Shown piece by piece: positions 16,953 to 25,616 of a stretch of 64,000 bases of DNA; position 1 is the stretch's first letter, and each line of letters begins with the position of its first letter. Made by a program: the position numbers and the translations under genes. Origin of the DNA: 66-474 sp040388785 (lineage in GTDB: Bacteria > Pseudomonadota > Gammaproteobacteria > Xanthomonadales > Rhodanobacteraceae); contig JAZKBD010000005.1 in the NCBI GenBank assembly GCA_040388785.1, positions 30,084 to 94,083 of the forward strand, read 5' to 3'. The notes below the pieces were generated by a model, which was not told where the DNA came from, did no database searches, and was given only the letters and a program-made list of their open reading frames with translations.

Positions 16953-17343
16953 GGCGGCGCTCCTTCTTTTCCATTTCATCGACCAGTTTGCGAAGTTCGG
17001 CCACGTCCTTCGCGCTCAGCTTCTCGTTGCGGCTGAAATGCACCAGCAGCGGCGCGATTTTTCCGCCGAACACGCGATCCAGCAGGCTGCGGCTTTCGTG
17101 CGCCTGCCACTGCTCGCGCGTCAGCACCGGCGAATACAAATAGCGCCGCCCTTCGCGCTCGGCGCGCACCGCGCCCTTGCGGATCAGGCGATTCAAAAGC
17201 GTGCGCACGGTGTTCTCGTGCCAGTTCATGGCGGGTTGCAGCGCCGCGGCCAACTCCTCTGAACCCTGCGGCGCCTCCCGCCACAGACGCTCCATGACCT
17301 GGCTTTCCGCTTCGCTGATCGCGGGATTGATGCGTTTGGGCAT
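16945..17343 (-). CDS. BlaI/MecI-family transcriptional repressor
   Basis: A 132-residue winged-helix protein (MPKRINPAISEAESQVMERLW; NWHENTVRTLLNRLIRKGAV as recognition region, about residues 40-59). The length and the C-terminal dimerisation helices are usual for BlaI/MecI/CopY regulators. It is the first gene of the operon with the M56 peptidase, the classic pairing in which the peptidase inactivates the repressor. Two TACA-N2-TGT-type boxes sit directly upstream over the promoter, so autoregulation is likely. No beta-lactamase gene is adjacent; the nearest beta-lactamase-like genes are at 124-1140 and 23561-28969. Confidence 0.85.
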   Translation of the reverse strand: MPKRINPAISEAESQVMERLWREAPQGSEELAAALQPAMNWHENTVRTLLNRLIRKGAVRAEREGRRYLYSPVLTREQWQAHESRSLLDRVFGGKIAPLLVHFSRNEKLSAKDVAELRKLVDEMEKKERRRG

Positions 17344-17358
17344 GCCGGCACCTGTTCA

Positions 17359-17407
17359 CGACACCTGTAGTTGAATTAAAGACTACACCTGTCGTTTAAT
17401 TTGTCAA
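17359..17407 (-). promoter_or_regulatory. Promoter with two BlaI-type operator boxes
   Basis: On the minus strand, TTGACA (17407-17402) is followed at about 16 bp by a weak TAGTCT. Two boxes, GACAGGTGTAG (17394-17383) and CTACAGGTGTC (17370-17359), surround and cover the -10 region. Both match the ACA-N2-TGT core of BlaI/MecI sites, centre to centre 24 bp apart, and lie just before the regulator's ATG at 17343. Confidence 0.65.
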
Positions 17408-17447
17408 GGCGCATGGCCATGGTCACTTGCGGCCGCAGGATGGATAG

Positions 17448-18293
17448 TCAGAGCACCGGAAACGAAATGCGCCCGCCCGTGACGCGCTCGCGCCCTTCCA
17501 GGTCGTCCTGGGTAAACACTTCCGCGAAGCCGCGTTCGAGCAGCAGGTCGCGCACGTCGGCGGCCTGATCGAAGCCGTGTTCGAGCAACAACCAGCCGCC
17601 GCTGCGCAAATGCCGGCGCGCGCCCTGCGCGATCGCGCGGATCGCGTCGAGCCCATCGGCGCCGGATGCCAGCGCGGCAGCGGGCTCGGAGCGCAGGTCG
17701 CCTTCCTGCAGGTGCGGATCGCCCTCCGGGATGTAAGGCGGATTGGAAACGATCACGTCGAAACGCTCGCCATCCAGGCCCGCATACCAGTCGCCCTGCC
17801 GGAACTCGACGTTGCCGATGCGAAGACGCGCGGCGTTTCCGCGCGCCACCTCCAGTGCCGTCGCGCTGACATCGGTGGCGACCACGCGCACCTGCGGGCG
17901 GGCGCGCGCGATGGCCAGCGCGATCGCACCCGAGCCCGTGCCGAGGTCGGCCACGTTGCAATCCGTGTCGGCCGGAATGCGCTGCACCGCGAGATCGACC
18001 AGTACTTCGGTTTCGGGCCGCGGGATCAGCACGCCGGGCGCCACCCGCAATTCGATATCGTGGAAGCCGCGGGTGCCGGTGAGATACGCGACGGGCTCGC
18101 CACGCGCGCGCCGCTCGATCAAACCACGAAACGCGGCCTCGTGCGCAACGTCTATCGTTTCATCCGGATGCGCGACGAGCCACGCATCGGATACGTTCAA
18201 AACGTGACGCAACAGCAGCGCGGCTTCGCGCCGCGCTTCGTCACCGGACAATGCGCGCGCGCCGTCGTCGAGCAACGCGCGCGCGGTGGTCAT
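17448..18293 (-). CDS. prmC: Peptide chain release factor N5-glutamine methyltransferase
   Basis: A 281-residue protein that methylates the GGQ glutamine of release factors RF1/RF2 using S-adenosylmethionine. The N-terminal helical domain is followed by RPETEVLVDLA, the SAM-binding ADLGTGSGAIALAIA and the diagnostic NPPY motif at about residues 184-187, all in the usual order and spacing. The ATG at 18293 overlaps the stop of the aminopeptidase gene by four bases. prmC usually sits beside prfA, which is not seen here, so the neighbourhood is rearranged. The fold and motifs make the call firm. Confidence 0.93.
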   Translation of the reverse strand: MTTARALLDDGARALSGDEARREAALLLRHVLNVSDAWLVAHPDETIDVAHEAAFRGLIERRARGEPVAYLTGTRGFHDIELRVAPGVLIPRPETEVLVDLAVQRIPADTDCNVADLGTGSGAIALAIARARPQVRVVATDVSATALEVARGNAARLRIGNVEFRQGDWYAGLDGERFDVIVSNPPYIPEGDPHLQEGDLRSEPAAALASGADGLDAIRAIAQGARRHLRSGGWLLLEHGFDQAADVRDLLLERGFAEVFTQDDLEGRERVTGGRISFPVL

Positions 18294-21004
18294 TGCGTGA
18301 TCGATGCGGCGTTCTGGTGTGCTTTCGACGCGCTGCACAGCACGATCTCTTCGTTGGTCTGTGCGAGTCCGCGTTTCACGCCCGGCACTTGGTCCATCTT
18401 CGGCTTGAAGTAGTTCTCCACGCGTTGTGCTTCGGCATCCGAGCAGCCGCCGCCTGCCGCGAGGCCCGGCAGGTAGCCGCCGGAGAACACGCCGGTGCGC
18501 GCGACGATCTTGTCGTAGTGCGCGGTGAACCAGTTCCACAGGCCGTCGCGCTGCGCCACGGTGTCGCGGCCGCCGCGCAGGATCATCGCCATCTCGCCGA
18601 CCTTCACCTGCGGCGACAACGCGAAGTCGCGCGCCACGTCGGCTTCGGCGCCCTGCGCGTGGCTGAGCGCGCCCAGCATCGCGTTGCGACGCACCGGATC
18701 GGTGGTCTTCGGAATCGCGGCGACAAGTTCATCGACCGCCGGCTTGCCCTGCTCTTCCACCGCCACCGACAGCGCGGTGCGCAGGAGATCGGGATTCGCC
18801 GCCATCAGATCCGGCAAGCCATCCTTGCCGGGCTTCAATGCGGCTTCGCCCTGCTTCAACAACGCCGCACGCACGGAAGGCACCTTGAACTCGAGACCCA
18901 GCGTGCCCGCGAGCGAGCTGCGCATCAACACGTCGTCGGCCGATTCACCGGCGCGGCGTTGGTAGCCGAGCGCTTCGAGGCGCGGCAGGTACGCTTTCGC
19001 CACCGCATCGCGCATGGCGGTTTTCTGTGCATCGATTTGCGCTTCGTGGTCGTAAATCCATTCGACAGTATCCAGCGGCGCCAGCGCAATCTGCCGCACT
19101 TTCGACGGAGCCAGTTCGCGCATGGCGGCCAGCACTTCGGAGGCATCCATGTCGCCGCGCTGGAACGCCGCATCGACGGAATCGGCAAACGCCAGTTGCT
19201 CGCCATCGCTGCGCTGCGCAATCACCTTGGTAAGCGCGGCGCGATCGGCCTTGGCCATTTCGTAGCGGTAGTAGCCGTCGCCGTTGGCATTCGGCATGTA
19301 CCACGCCGGGCATTGGCCGCCGTCGATCTTCATGCTGGCCGTCCTGGTATCCAGCATCTGGCACTGCACGCCGTTCGGAAAACGCACGCACACGGGCACG
19401 CCCCACAGACGATTCGGATCACCCGACGAACCCAGCGGCAGATAGCGGCTCTGCGTGAGTGCCAGCACTGCGGCGCCTTTCGGTTTGCAATCGAGTTTGG
19501 TGGCGACCAGCGGCACACCATTCTGGTTCAAGAAACTCTTGAACGCCTTCTTGAAGGCATCGCCCTTGCCGGCTGCGGCCGCGATCGCATCCACCAGGTC
19601 ATCCGCATTGGCATTACCGAACGCGTGTGCCTTGATGTACGCCTGCATGCCCTTCTGGAAGACTTGCGGGCCGACGAAGTTTTCGAACATGCCGATGACG
19701 GCCGCGCCTTTCTGGTAGGTGATGCCGTCGAACGCGGTCTCGATGTCGCCGTTGCCGGTGATCGGCTGGCGGATCATGCGCGCGCTGATCAGGCTGTCCT
19801 CCTGCATCGCGCCCTGCCCGCCTTCGATGCGGTTGAGGTGCGCGTGCCAATCCGGATGGATTTCGCCCTCGACCTTCTGCTGCATCCAGGTCGCGAAGGC
19901 TTCGTTCAACCAGATGTCGTTCCACCACGCCAGCGTGACCGTGTCACCGGTCCACTGGTGCGCCATCTCGTGCGCTTCGACGTTGAAGGTGCTGCGCACG
20001 GCGCTCGGCGCTGAATCCTTGTCGAGCAGCAGCAGCCAGTCGCGATAGGTGATGAGGCCCGCGTTCTCCATCGCGCCGGCGGAGAAGTCCGGCAGCGCGG
20101 CGAGATCGAGCTTGCCGAACGGATAACCGAAGCCGTAATACGCCTCTTCGTGCTCGATGATGTCCGGCGCCATCGCCAGCGCGCGCTGCATCTTCGGGCC
20201 GTTGCCCTTGGCCGCGATGCCACGCACCGGCACCGGCGTCGAACGCCACTGGTTCGGCGGAATGCTCGGGCCAGCCACGATGTCCCACGGACCCACCGCC
20301 CACGCATACAGATACGTCGGCAGCGGTTTGGTCTGCGCGAAGGTGATGGTTTTCCAGCCCGTGCCGGCCGGCTTGTCGCTGGTTTCCGCCGCGTTGGCGA
20401 CCGCCTTGTCGGCATCGGGAATCGTGAGCGACAAGGTGAGCGGCGCCTTGAAACCGGGTTCGTCGAAACACGGGAACGCGAGGCGCGCACTGATCGGTTC
20501 CATCTGCGTCTGCAGATAGGCATCGCCCGCGAACACCACCTTGTAGTAGCCCTGCAGCGTGGCGTTGTACGGCGTGCTGAAAGCGAACTTCAGCTCGATC
20601 TTCTGTGGCTGCAGCGTCGCGCCGAAATCGACGCGCGCGACACCCGCCTGCTCGGCGTCTTTCGTCACGGCGCCGTCGTACTTGCCGGTGTGCGCCTTGC
20701 CGTGCGCATCGGTGATGGTGACGCTGGAAACCTTGAGGTCCTTGCCGTGCAGCCAGAGGTAATTCGACGCCTTCTTCAAGTCGACGGCAATGCTGACGGT
20801 ACCGCTGTAGTCCGCCTGCTTCGGATCGCTCTTGATCGCGAGATCGTAGGACTGCGGCACCGCCCAATCGGGGAGGCGTGTCATCGGCGGTGTTTGCGCC
20901 GCGTCCGCGACTGCATGCCTCGGCGCCGTGCGCGGCGGTTTCGCCAGCGCCACCCCCGCGCAGGCCAGCAGGCCCACCATCGCTGCCTTGTAGATCGTCC
21001 GCAT
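18290..21004 (-). CDS. Secreted M1-family zinc aminopeptidase
   Basis: A 904-residue metallopeptidase. The start at 21004 follows AGGAG at nine bases and gives a Sec signal peptide (LLACAGVALAKPP), so the enzyme acts in the periplasm or outside the cell. GAMEN (near residue 311) and HEMAH with WLNEAF 18 residues further on are the substrate and zinc motifs of M1 peptidases. An ERAP1/PepN-like helical C-terminal domain follows. It removes N-terminal amino acids from peptides. The gene overlaps prmC and is divergent from the TonB-dependent receptor across a 207-bp intergenic region, which suits a peptide-scavenging role for the locus. Confidence 0.9.
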   Translation of the reverse strand: MRTIYKAAMVGLLACAGVALAKPPRTAPRHAVADAAQTPPMTRLPDWAVPQSYDLAIKSDPKQADYSGTVSIAVDLKKASNYLWLHGKDLKVSSVTITDAHGKAHTGKYDGAVTKDAEQAGVARVDFGATLQPQKIELKFAFSTPYNATLQGYYKVVFAGDAYLQTQMEPISARLAFPCFDEPGFKAPLTLSLTIPDADKAVANAAETSDKPAGTGWKTITFAQTKPLPTYLYAWAVGPWDIVAGPSIPPNQWRSTPVPVRGIAAKGNGPKMQRALAMAPDIIEHEEAYYGFGYPFGKLDLAALPDFSAGAMENAGLITYRDWLLLLDKDSAPSAVRSTFNVEAHEMAHQWTGDTVTLAWWNDIWLNEAFATWMQQKVEGEIHPDWHAHLNRIEGGQGAMQEDSLISARMIRQPITGNGDIETAFDGITYQKGAAVIGMFENFVGPQVFQKGMQAYIKAHAFGNANADDLVDAIAAAAGKGDAFKKAFKSFLNQNGVPLVATKLDCKPKGAAVLALTQSRYLPLGSSGDPNRLWGVPVCVRFPNGVQCQMLDTRTASMKIDGGQCPAWYMPNANGDGYYRYEMAKADRAALTKVIAQRSDGEQLAFADSVDAAFQRGDMDASEVLAAMRELAPSKVRQIALAPLDTVEWIYDHEAQIDAQKTAMRDAVAKAYLPRLEALGYQRRAGESADDVLMRSSLAGTLGLEFKVPSVRAALLKQGEAALKPGKDGLPDLMAANPDLLRTALSVAVEEQGKPAVDELVAAIPKTTDPVRRNAMLGALSHAQGAEADVARDFALSPQVKVGEMAMILRGGRDTVAQRDGLWNWFTAHYDKIVARTGVFSGGYLPGLAAGGGCSDAEAQRVENYFKPKMDQVPGVKRGLAQTNEEIVLCSASKAHQNAASITQ

Positions 21005-21139
21005 CACGTTGCACTCCTGTGCCGAAGGAATAACGCGGCAGTGCACCACGCCTGCGGGGCCATCGCAAGTGACGGAAGTCCCTGCGCCAGAACCCGCCGC
21101 GACGGACTCGCCATGATCCAAACTGATATTCAAATAACA

Positions 21140-21168
21140 TTGACACGATTATGTGATTGCAGTAACAA
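21140..21168 (+). promoter_or_regulatory. Candidate promoter of the TonB-dependent receptor gene
   Basis: A perfect TTGACA at 21140-21145 is followed after 17 bases by TAACAA, a weak -10. It lies about 45 bp upstream of the receptor's start and in the only AT-rich stretch of the divergent region between the receptor and aminopeptidase genes. Confidence 0.4.
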
Positions 21169-21211
21169 TCCGCCCAGCGGTTCGTCGCCAATGTTTCAGG
21201 AGGGGTGGTCC

Positions 21212-23467
21212 ATGAACACCAGGCGCAACGGGTTGTCGCTTCTTTCCGCCGCGATTGCCGCGGCGCTGCTTTCGGCACCGCTGGCGCATGCGCAGAATGC
21301 ATCGCCGGATCTACAGACGGCGAAGGCGTCACGCAATGGGACGGGCGTGACCACGCTGCCCACCATCATCGTCACCGCGAACAAGCGCGCGCAGGACATC
21401 CAGGACGTGCCGATGGCGGTCTCGGTGATGGATGGGTTCCAGCTCGAACGCATGAATGCGGCCAATTTCGGCGATTACCTGACCAAGATTCCCGGCGTGA
21501 ACGTGATTTCGCAGGGCGAAGGCATGACCCAGATCGTGATGCGCGGCATCACCTCCGGATCGCGCCAACCCAACGCCAGCGTCGGCACCTACATCGACGA
21601 CGCGCCATTCGGTTCCAGCACCGTGTACTCCGCCGGCGCCCTCCTCACGCCAGACATCGATCCGAGCGACCTGGAACGCGTCGAGGTGCTGCGCGGCCCA
21701 CAGGGCACGCTTTATGGTTCCAACACGCTGGGCGGGCTGATCAAGTTCGTGACGCGGCCACCCGACACGACGGCCTCCTCGGGCCGCGCGCAAATCGATG
21801 GCAGCAGCCTCGACCACGGCGGCGGCGGCTTTGGCGCACGCGTGATGTTGAACGCGCCGCTGGTGACCGACAAGCTCGCGATACGCGTGGATGGCTTCAA
21901 GCGCCACGATCCCGGTTACATCGACGACATCGGCAAAGGCGTGAAGGACGCCAACGATGCCAAGGTCGACGGCGGCCGCGCGCAATTGCTGTGGACGCCG
22001 AACGATCGCGTGTCGCTGCGCGTGTCCGCGTTGTTCCAGAACTTGAACGGCGACGACCTCGCCAATGGCGGCGTCGATGTCGATCCGCACACGTTGCAAC
22101 CGCTCTACGGGCCGTACACGTCCAAACATTCGCCGGGCACCGGCCAGTTCGATCTCGGCTACCGGATGTACGACGCCACGCTCACGGCCGACCTCGGCTG
22201 GGCCACGCTGGTCGCGACCAGCAGCTACAACCATCTCGATCTCGACCAGACCTTCGACCTGACCGACGCCTACGGTCCGATTCTGGGCCCGCTGTTCGGA
22301 TTACCGAACCCCGGTTTCTCGGAACACACGCCGATCACGCAGAACAAATTCACGCAGGAAGTCCGGTTGCAGTCACCCGCGACCCAGCAACTGGAATGGC
22401 GCGTCGGCCTTTTCTATACCAACGAACGCAGCCGCTACGGCGAAACCGTGTTGAGCTTCGACTCGATCACCGGCGCGCCGATTCCACTACCGACGCTGGC
22501 CGATCTCAACCTCGGTCCCGCGACGTTCACCGAGTGGGCCGGCTACGGCGACATCACCTGGCACTTCACGCCGCGCTTCGACGTGCTGGTGGGTGTGCGC
22601 CAGACCCACGACAAGACGCAGTACACGCAGACCGGCGACGGCCTGCTCGTCGGCCCATCGAGCTTCACCACCACCGGCACCGATTCGCCCACCACTTATC
22701 TGGTCAGCCCTTCGTTCAAGCTCAACGACGACATGATGTTGTATGCGCGCGTTGCGTCCGGTTTTCGCCCCGGCGGCCCCAATGTCGGCGTACCGCCCGG
22801 TCTTGGCGCGCCGGTCACGTTCGGCCCGGACAGGCTGGTGAATTACGAAGTGGGCCTGAAAACGACGCTGTTGGAGCACACGATGACGTTCGACGTGGAC
22901 GCGTTCTACATCGACTGGAGCCACATCCAGCTCGAATCGAACATCGCCGGCATCGGCTTCCTCAGCAACGGCGGCAAGGCCAAGAGCCAGGGCCTCGAGG
23001 CCGCGCTGGAATACCGTCCAGTCGCGGGGCTGACCCTGACCGCAAACGCATCGTGGACCGATGCCAAGCTGACCCAGGACACGCCAGCCGGACTGGTCGG
23101 ATTCAAGGGTGATCGCCTGCCCTACGTGCCGCGCTGGAACGCGAACGTCGGAGCCGAATACAACTTCCCGATTGCGAACGGCTGGTCGGGCTACGTCGGC
23201 GCCAATTACGGTTACGTCGGTTCGCGCATCACCGATTTCCAGTCGGCGCCGGACGCACGCTATAACCTGCCGTCGTATCGCGTGCTGGATCTGCACGCAG
23301 GGGTGAACGTCGGCAAATGGAGTTTCGGCGCGTTCGTCAAGAACGCCACCGACAGCCGTGGCATCACCGTGCTGTCGTTCGAAACCACCGATCCGACCGC
23401 GGCACCCTTCTCGGCCACCTACGTCCAGCCGCGCCTGATCGGCGTGACCGCGAGCGTGGATTTCTAG
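21212..23467 (+). CDS. TonB-dependent outer-membrane receptor
   Basis: A 751-residue receptor. The start at 21212 is set by AGGAGG upstream and a signal peptide ending LAHAQNA. The plug domain begins at LPTIIVTANKRAQDIQDVPMAV and includes the conserved LERVEVLRGPQGTLYGSNTLGG; the 22-strand barrel ends in the usual aromatic residue (ASVDF). It imports a substrate larger than porins allow, powered by TonB-ExbBD. The gene is followed by serine hydrolases, an APC permease and a dipeptide epimerase, suggesting peptides or peptidoglycan fragments rather than siderophores, though this is inferred from neighbours only. Confidence 0.9.
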   Translation: MNTRRNGLSLLSAAIAAALLSAPLAHAQNASPDLQTAKASRNGTGVTTLPTIIVTANKRAQDIQDVPMAVSVMDGFQLERMNAANFGDYLTKIPGVNVISQGEGMTQIVMRGITSGSRQPNASVGTYIDDAPFGSSTVYSAGALLTPDIDPSDLERVEVLRGPQGTLYGSNTLGGLIKFVTRPPDTTASSGRAQIDGSSLDHGGGGFGARVMLNAPLVTDKLAIRVDGFKRHDPGYIDDIGKGVKDANDAKVDGGRAQLLWTPNDRVSLRVSALFQNLNGDDLANGGVDVDPHTLQPLYGPYTSKHSPGTGQFDLGYRMYDATLTADLGWATLVATSSYNHLDLDQTFDLTDAYGPILGPLFGLPNPGFSEHTPITQNKFTQEVRLQSPATQQLEWRVGLFYTNERSRYGETVLSFDSITGAPIPLPTLADLNLGPATFTEWAGYGDITWHFTPRFDVLVGVRQTHDKTQYTQTGDGLLVGPSSFTTTGTDSPTTYLVSPSFKLNDDMMLYARVASGFRPGGPNVGVPPGLGAPVTFGPDRLVNYEVGLKTTLLEHTMTFDVDAFYIDWSHIQLESNIAGIGFLSNGGKAKSQGLEAALEYRPVAGLTLTANASWTDAKLTQDTPAGLVGFKGDRLPYVPRWNANVGAEYNFPIANGWSGYVGANYGYVGSRITDFQSAPDARYNLPSYRVLDLHAGVNVGKWSFGAFVKNATDSRGITVLSFETTDPTAAPFSATYVQPRLIGVTASVDF

Positions 23468-23560
23468 GGCTTCGTCGTGACCTGAAATCGAATTGTTTTC
23501 CGTGCGATCGGCCCTCCACGATCGTTAAGCTGTAACTGAAACTCCATCCGCCGGAGAAGC

Positions 23561-25600
23561 ATGATGATCCTTCGCACGTCCATCGCCACGCTGCTGCTGG
23601 CCGCCGGTCTATGCACCCCGTGCCTTGCACAAGTTCCTTCCGCCATCGCCACCCATCCGGCGCCGGCCACGTCGACGGCGCAGCCCGCGACAGCGGCGCC
23701 ACCAGCGGAAACGTCCGGTTCGACGACAAACGGTACGACGCCCGCCCTCGACGCAGCGGATCTGCGCTCATTCTTCGACGGGCTGGTGCCGTACATGCTG
23801 AAGCGCAACGACATTGCCGGCGCCGTGCTTGTCGTGGTGAAGGACAGCAAGCCGATCTTCGCGCAGGGGTACGGCTACGCCGATGTCGCCAAGCGCACGC
23901 CGGTGATTCCTGACCAGACGCTGTTCCGGATCGGCTCGGTCTCCAAGCTGTTCACGTGGACGGCGGTGATGCAGCTCGTCGCGGCCGGCAAGATCGATCT
24001 CGATGCCGACGTCAACAAATATCTCGACTTCAAGATTCCGGAGAAATTCGGCAAGCCGATCACGATGCGCGACCTGATGACGATGACGCCCGGATTCGCC
24101 GAGGTGATCCGCGATCTGATCTTCGCCTCGCCGCGCAAGCCGTACCCGCTGCGCCAATACCTGGTCGAGCGGATGCCGCCGCGCATTTTCCCGCCGGGCA
24201 AGGTCGTCGCGTATTCGAACTACGGCGCCACACTGGCCGGCTACATCGTGCAGCGCGTGTCGGGCGAACCGTTCGACCAGTATGTCGAGGCGCACATCCT
24301 GAAGCCGTTGGCGATGTCGCATTCGACGTTCGTGCAACCGCTGCCGTCCGCGCTGGCTGGTGATTTCGCCACCGGCTACATCACCGCCACCGACAAGGAC
24401 ACCGTGCCGTTCGAGGTGATCGAGGCGTATCCCGCCGGCTCGTTCACGTCCAGCGCGACCGACATGGCGAAGTTCATGATCATGCAACTGCAGGGTGGCC
24501 GGTTCGACGGCAATACCATCCTGCCTGCCGCGACCGTGCAACTGATGCACAGCCCGCATTACAACGCGGCGCCGGACATGAACGGTTACGACTTCGGTTT
24601 CTATCGCGAGAACCGCAACGGCCTGAGCATCATCGGCCACGGCGGCGACACCCTCGCCTTCCATTCCGACCTGCACCTGCTGCTCGACAAGGACATCGGC
24701 GTGTTCATGTCGTTCAACAGCGCGGGCAAGGTGCCGAATGGCACCGCCGAAGGCGTGCGCACCGAACTGTTCCGCGCCTTCCTGGACCGCTACTTCCCCT
24801 ACACATCGCCGGCGCAGCCGACCGTGGCGTCGGCGAAGACCGACGCGGCCCGTGTCGCGGGCTGGTATTGGGCGAGCCGCCGCGAGGACAGCGCGCTGCG
24901 GTTGATCTTCAGCCTGGGCCAGGCGCAAGTCGCTGCGCTGCCGAACGGCGAGATTACCGTCAGCATGCTGAAGGATCCTTCGGGCGCCGTGAAACACTGG
25001 CGCGAGATCGGCCCGCTGCTATACCAAGAAGTGAACGGGCAATCGAAGCTGCGCTTCGTCACCAATCAGGATGGCTCGATCAAGTGGTGGACCACCGATG
25101 ATTTCCCGCCGGTGGAAGTGTTCCAGCCGGTGCACGGCCTGCAGCAACACGGCTGGTTCGTGTTGCTCACCGAAATCGCGATCGCGGTGTTCGTGCTGAC
25201 CGTGCTGGTCTGGATCGGCGGCGCGATTGCGCGGCAGCGCTTCGGACGCAGGCCGCTGATGGCGACGACCGATCGATTCGCACTGAACCTTGCGTCGCGG
25301 ATCGGCGTGTGCCTGATGCTGGCACTCCTGATCGGCTGGCTGCTGTTGCTGACGGCGTTCTCGAAGCCGATGGCGCTGATGTACAGCGACTTCACGAACT
25401 GGCTGGTGGTGCTGTACGTGCTGGGCGTGCTGGCGATCCTCGGCGGCATCGCGATCCTGATCGAAGCGATTTCGCGGATCGTGCGCGGACCGGGCGGCTG
25501 GCTGGTGCGCGCCAGCGAATTTGTGCTCGGGCTGTGCGCGCTGTACGGGATCTGGGCGATCGTCGCCTACGGCCTGGTCAACTTCAACACCCAGTTTTGA
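23561..25600 (+). CDS. Exported serine hydrolase (class C beta-lactamase/DD-peptidase fold) with membrane tail
   Basis: A 679-residue protein with signal peptide (CLAQVP), a proline/alanine/threonine-rich linker to about residue 65, and then a beta-lactamase-family domain. Catalytic motifs are SVSK (S126, K129) and YSN (Y218, N220), with HGGDT as the third box, matching class C/PBP4*-type enzymes. After residue 530 come about four membrane helices, so the catalytic domain faces the periplasm. The second ATG (23564) may be the true start. A close paralogue lies at 26984-28969 with the permease gene between them. Likely action is on peptidoglycan peptides or D-amino-acid peptides; substrate unproven. 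Confidence 0.8.
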   Translation: MMILRTSIATLLLAAGLCTPCLAQVPSAIATHPAPATSTAQPATAAPPAETSGSTTNGTTPALDAADLRSFFDGLVPYMLKRNDIAGAVLVVVKDSKPIFAQGYGYADVAKRTPVIPDQTLFRIGSVSKLFTWTAVMQLVAAGKIDLDADVNKYLDFKIPEKFGKPITMRDLMTMTPGFAEVIRDLIFASPRKPYPLRQYLVERMPPRIFPPGKVVAYSNYGATLAGYIVQRVSGEPFDQYVEAHILKPLAMSHSTFVQPLPSALAGDFATGYITATDKDTVPFEVIEAYPAGSFTSSATDMAKFMIMQLQGGRFDGNTILPAATVQLMHSPHYNAAPDMNGYDFGFYRENRNGLSIIGHGGDTLAFHSDLHLLLDKDIGVFMSFNSAGKVPNGTAEGVRTELFRAFLDRYFPYTSPAQPTVASAKTDAARVAGWYWASRREDSALRLIFSLGQAQVAALPNGEITVSMLKDPSGAVKHWREIGPLLYQEVNGQSKLRFVTNQDGSIKWWTTDDFPPVEVFQPVHGLQQHGWFVLLTEIAIAVFVLTVLVWIGGAIARQRFGRRPLMATTDRFALNLASRIGVCLMLALLIGWLLLLTAFSKPMALMYSDFTNWLVVLYVLGVLAILGGIAILIEAISRIVRGPGGWLVRASEFVLGLCALYGIWAIVAYGLVNFNTQF

Positions 25601-25616
25601 CCGGCGGCCCTGACCG

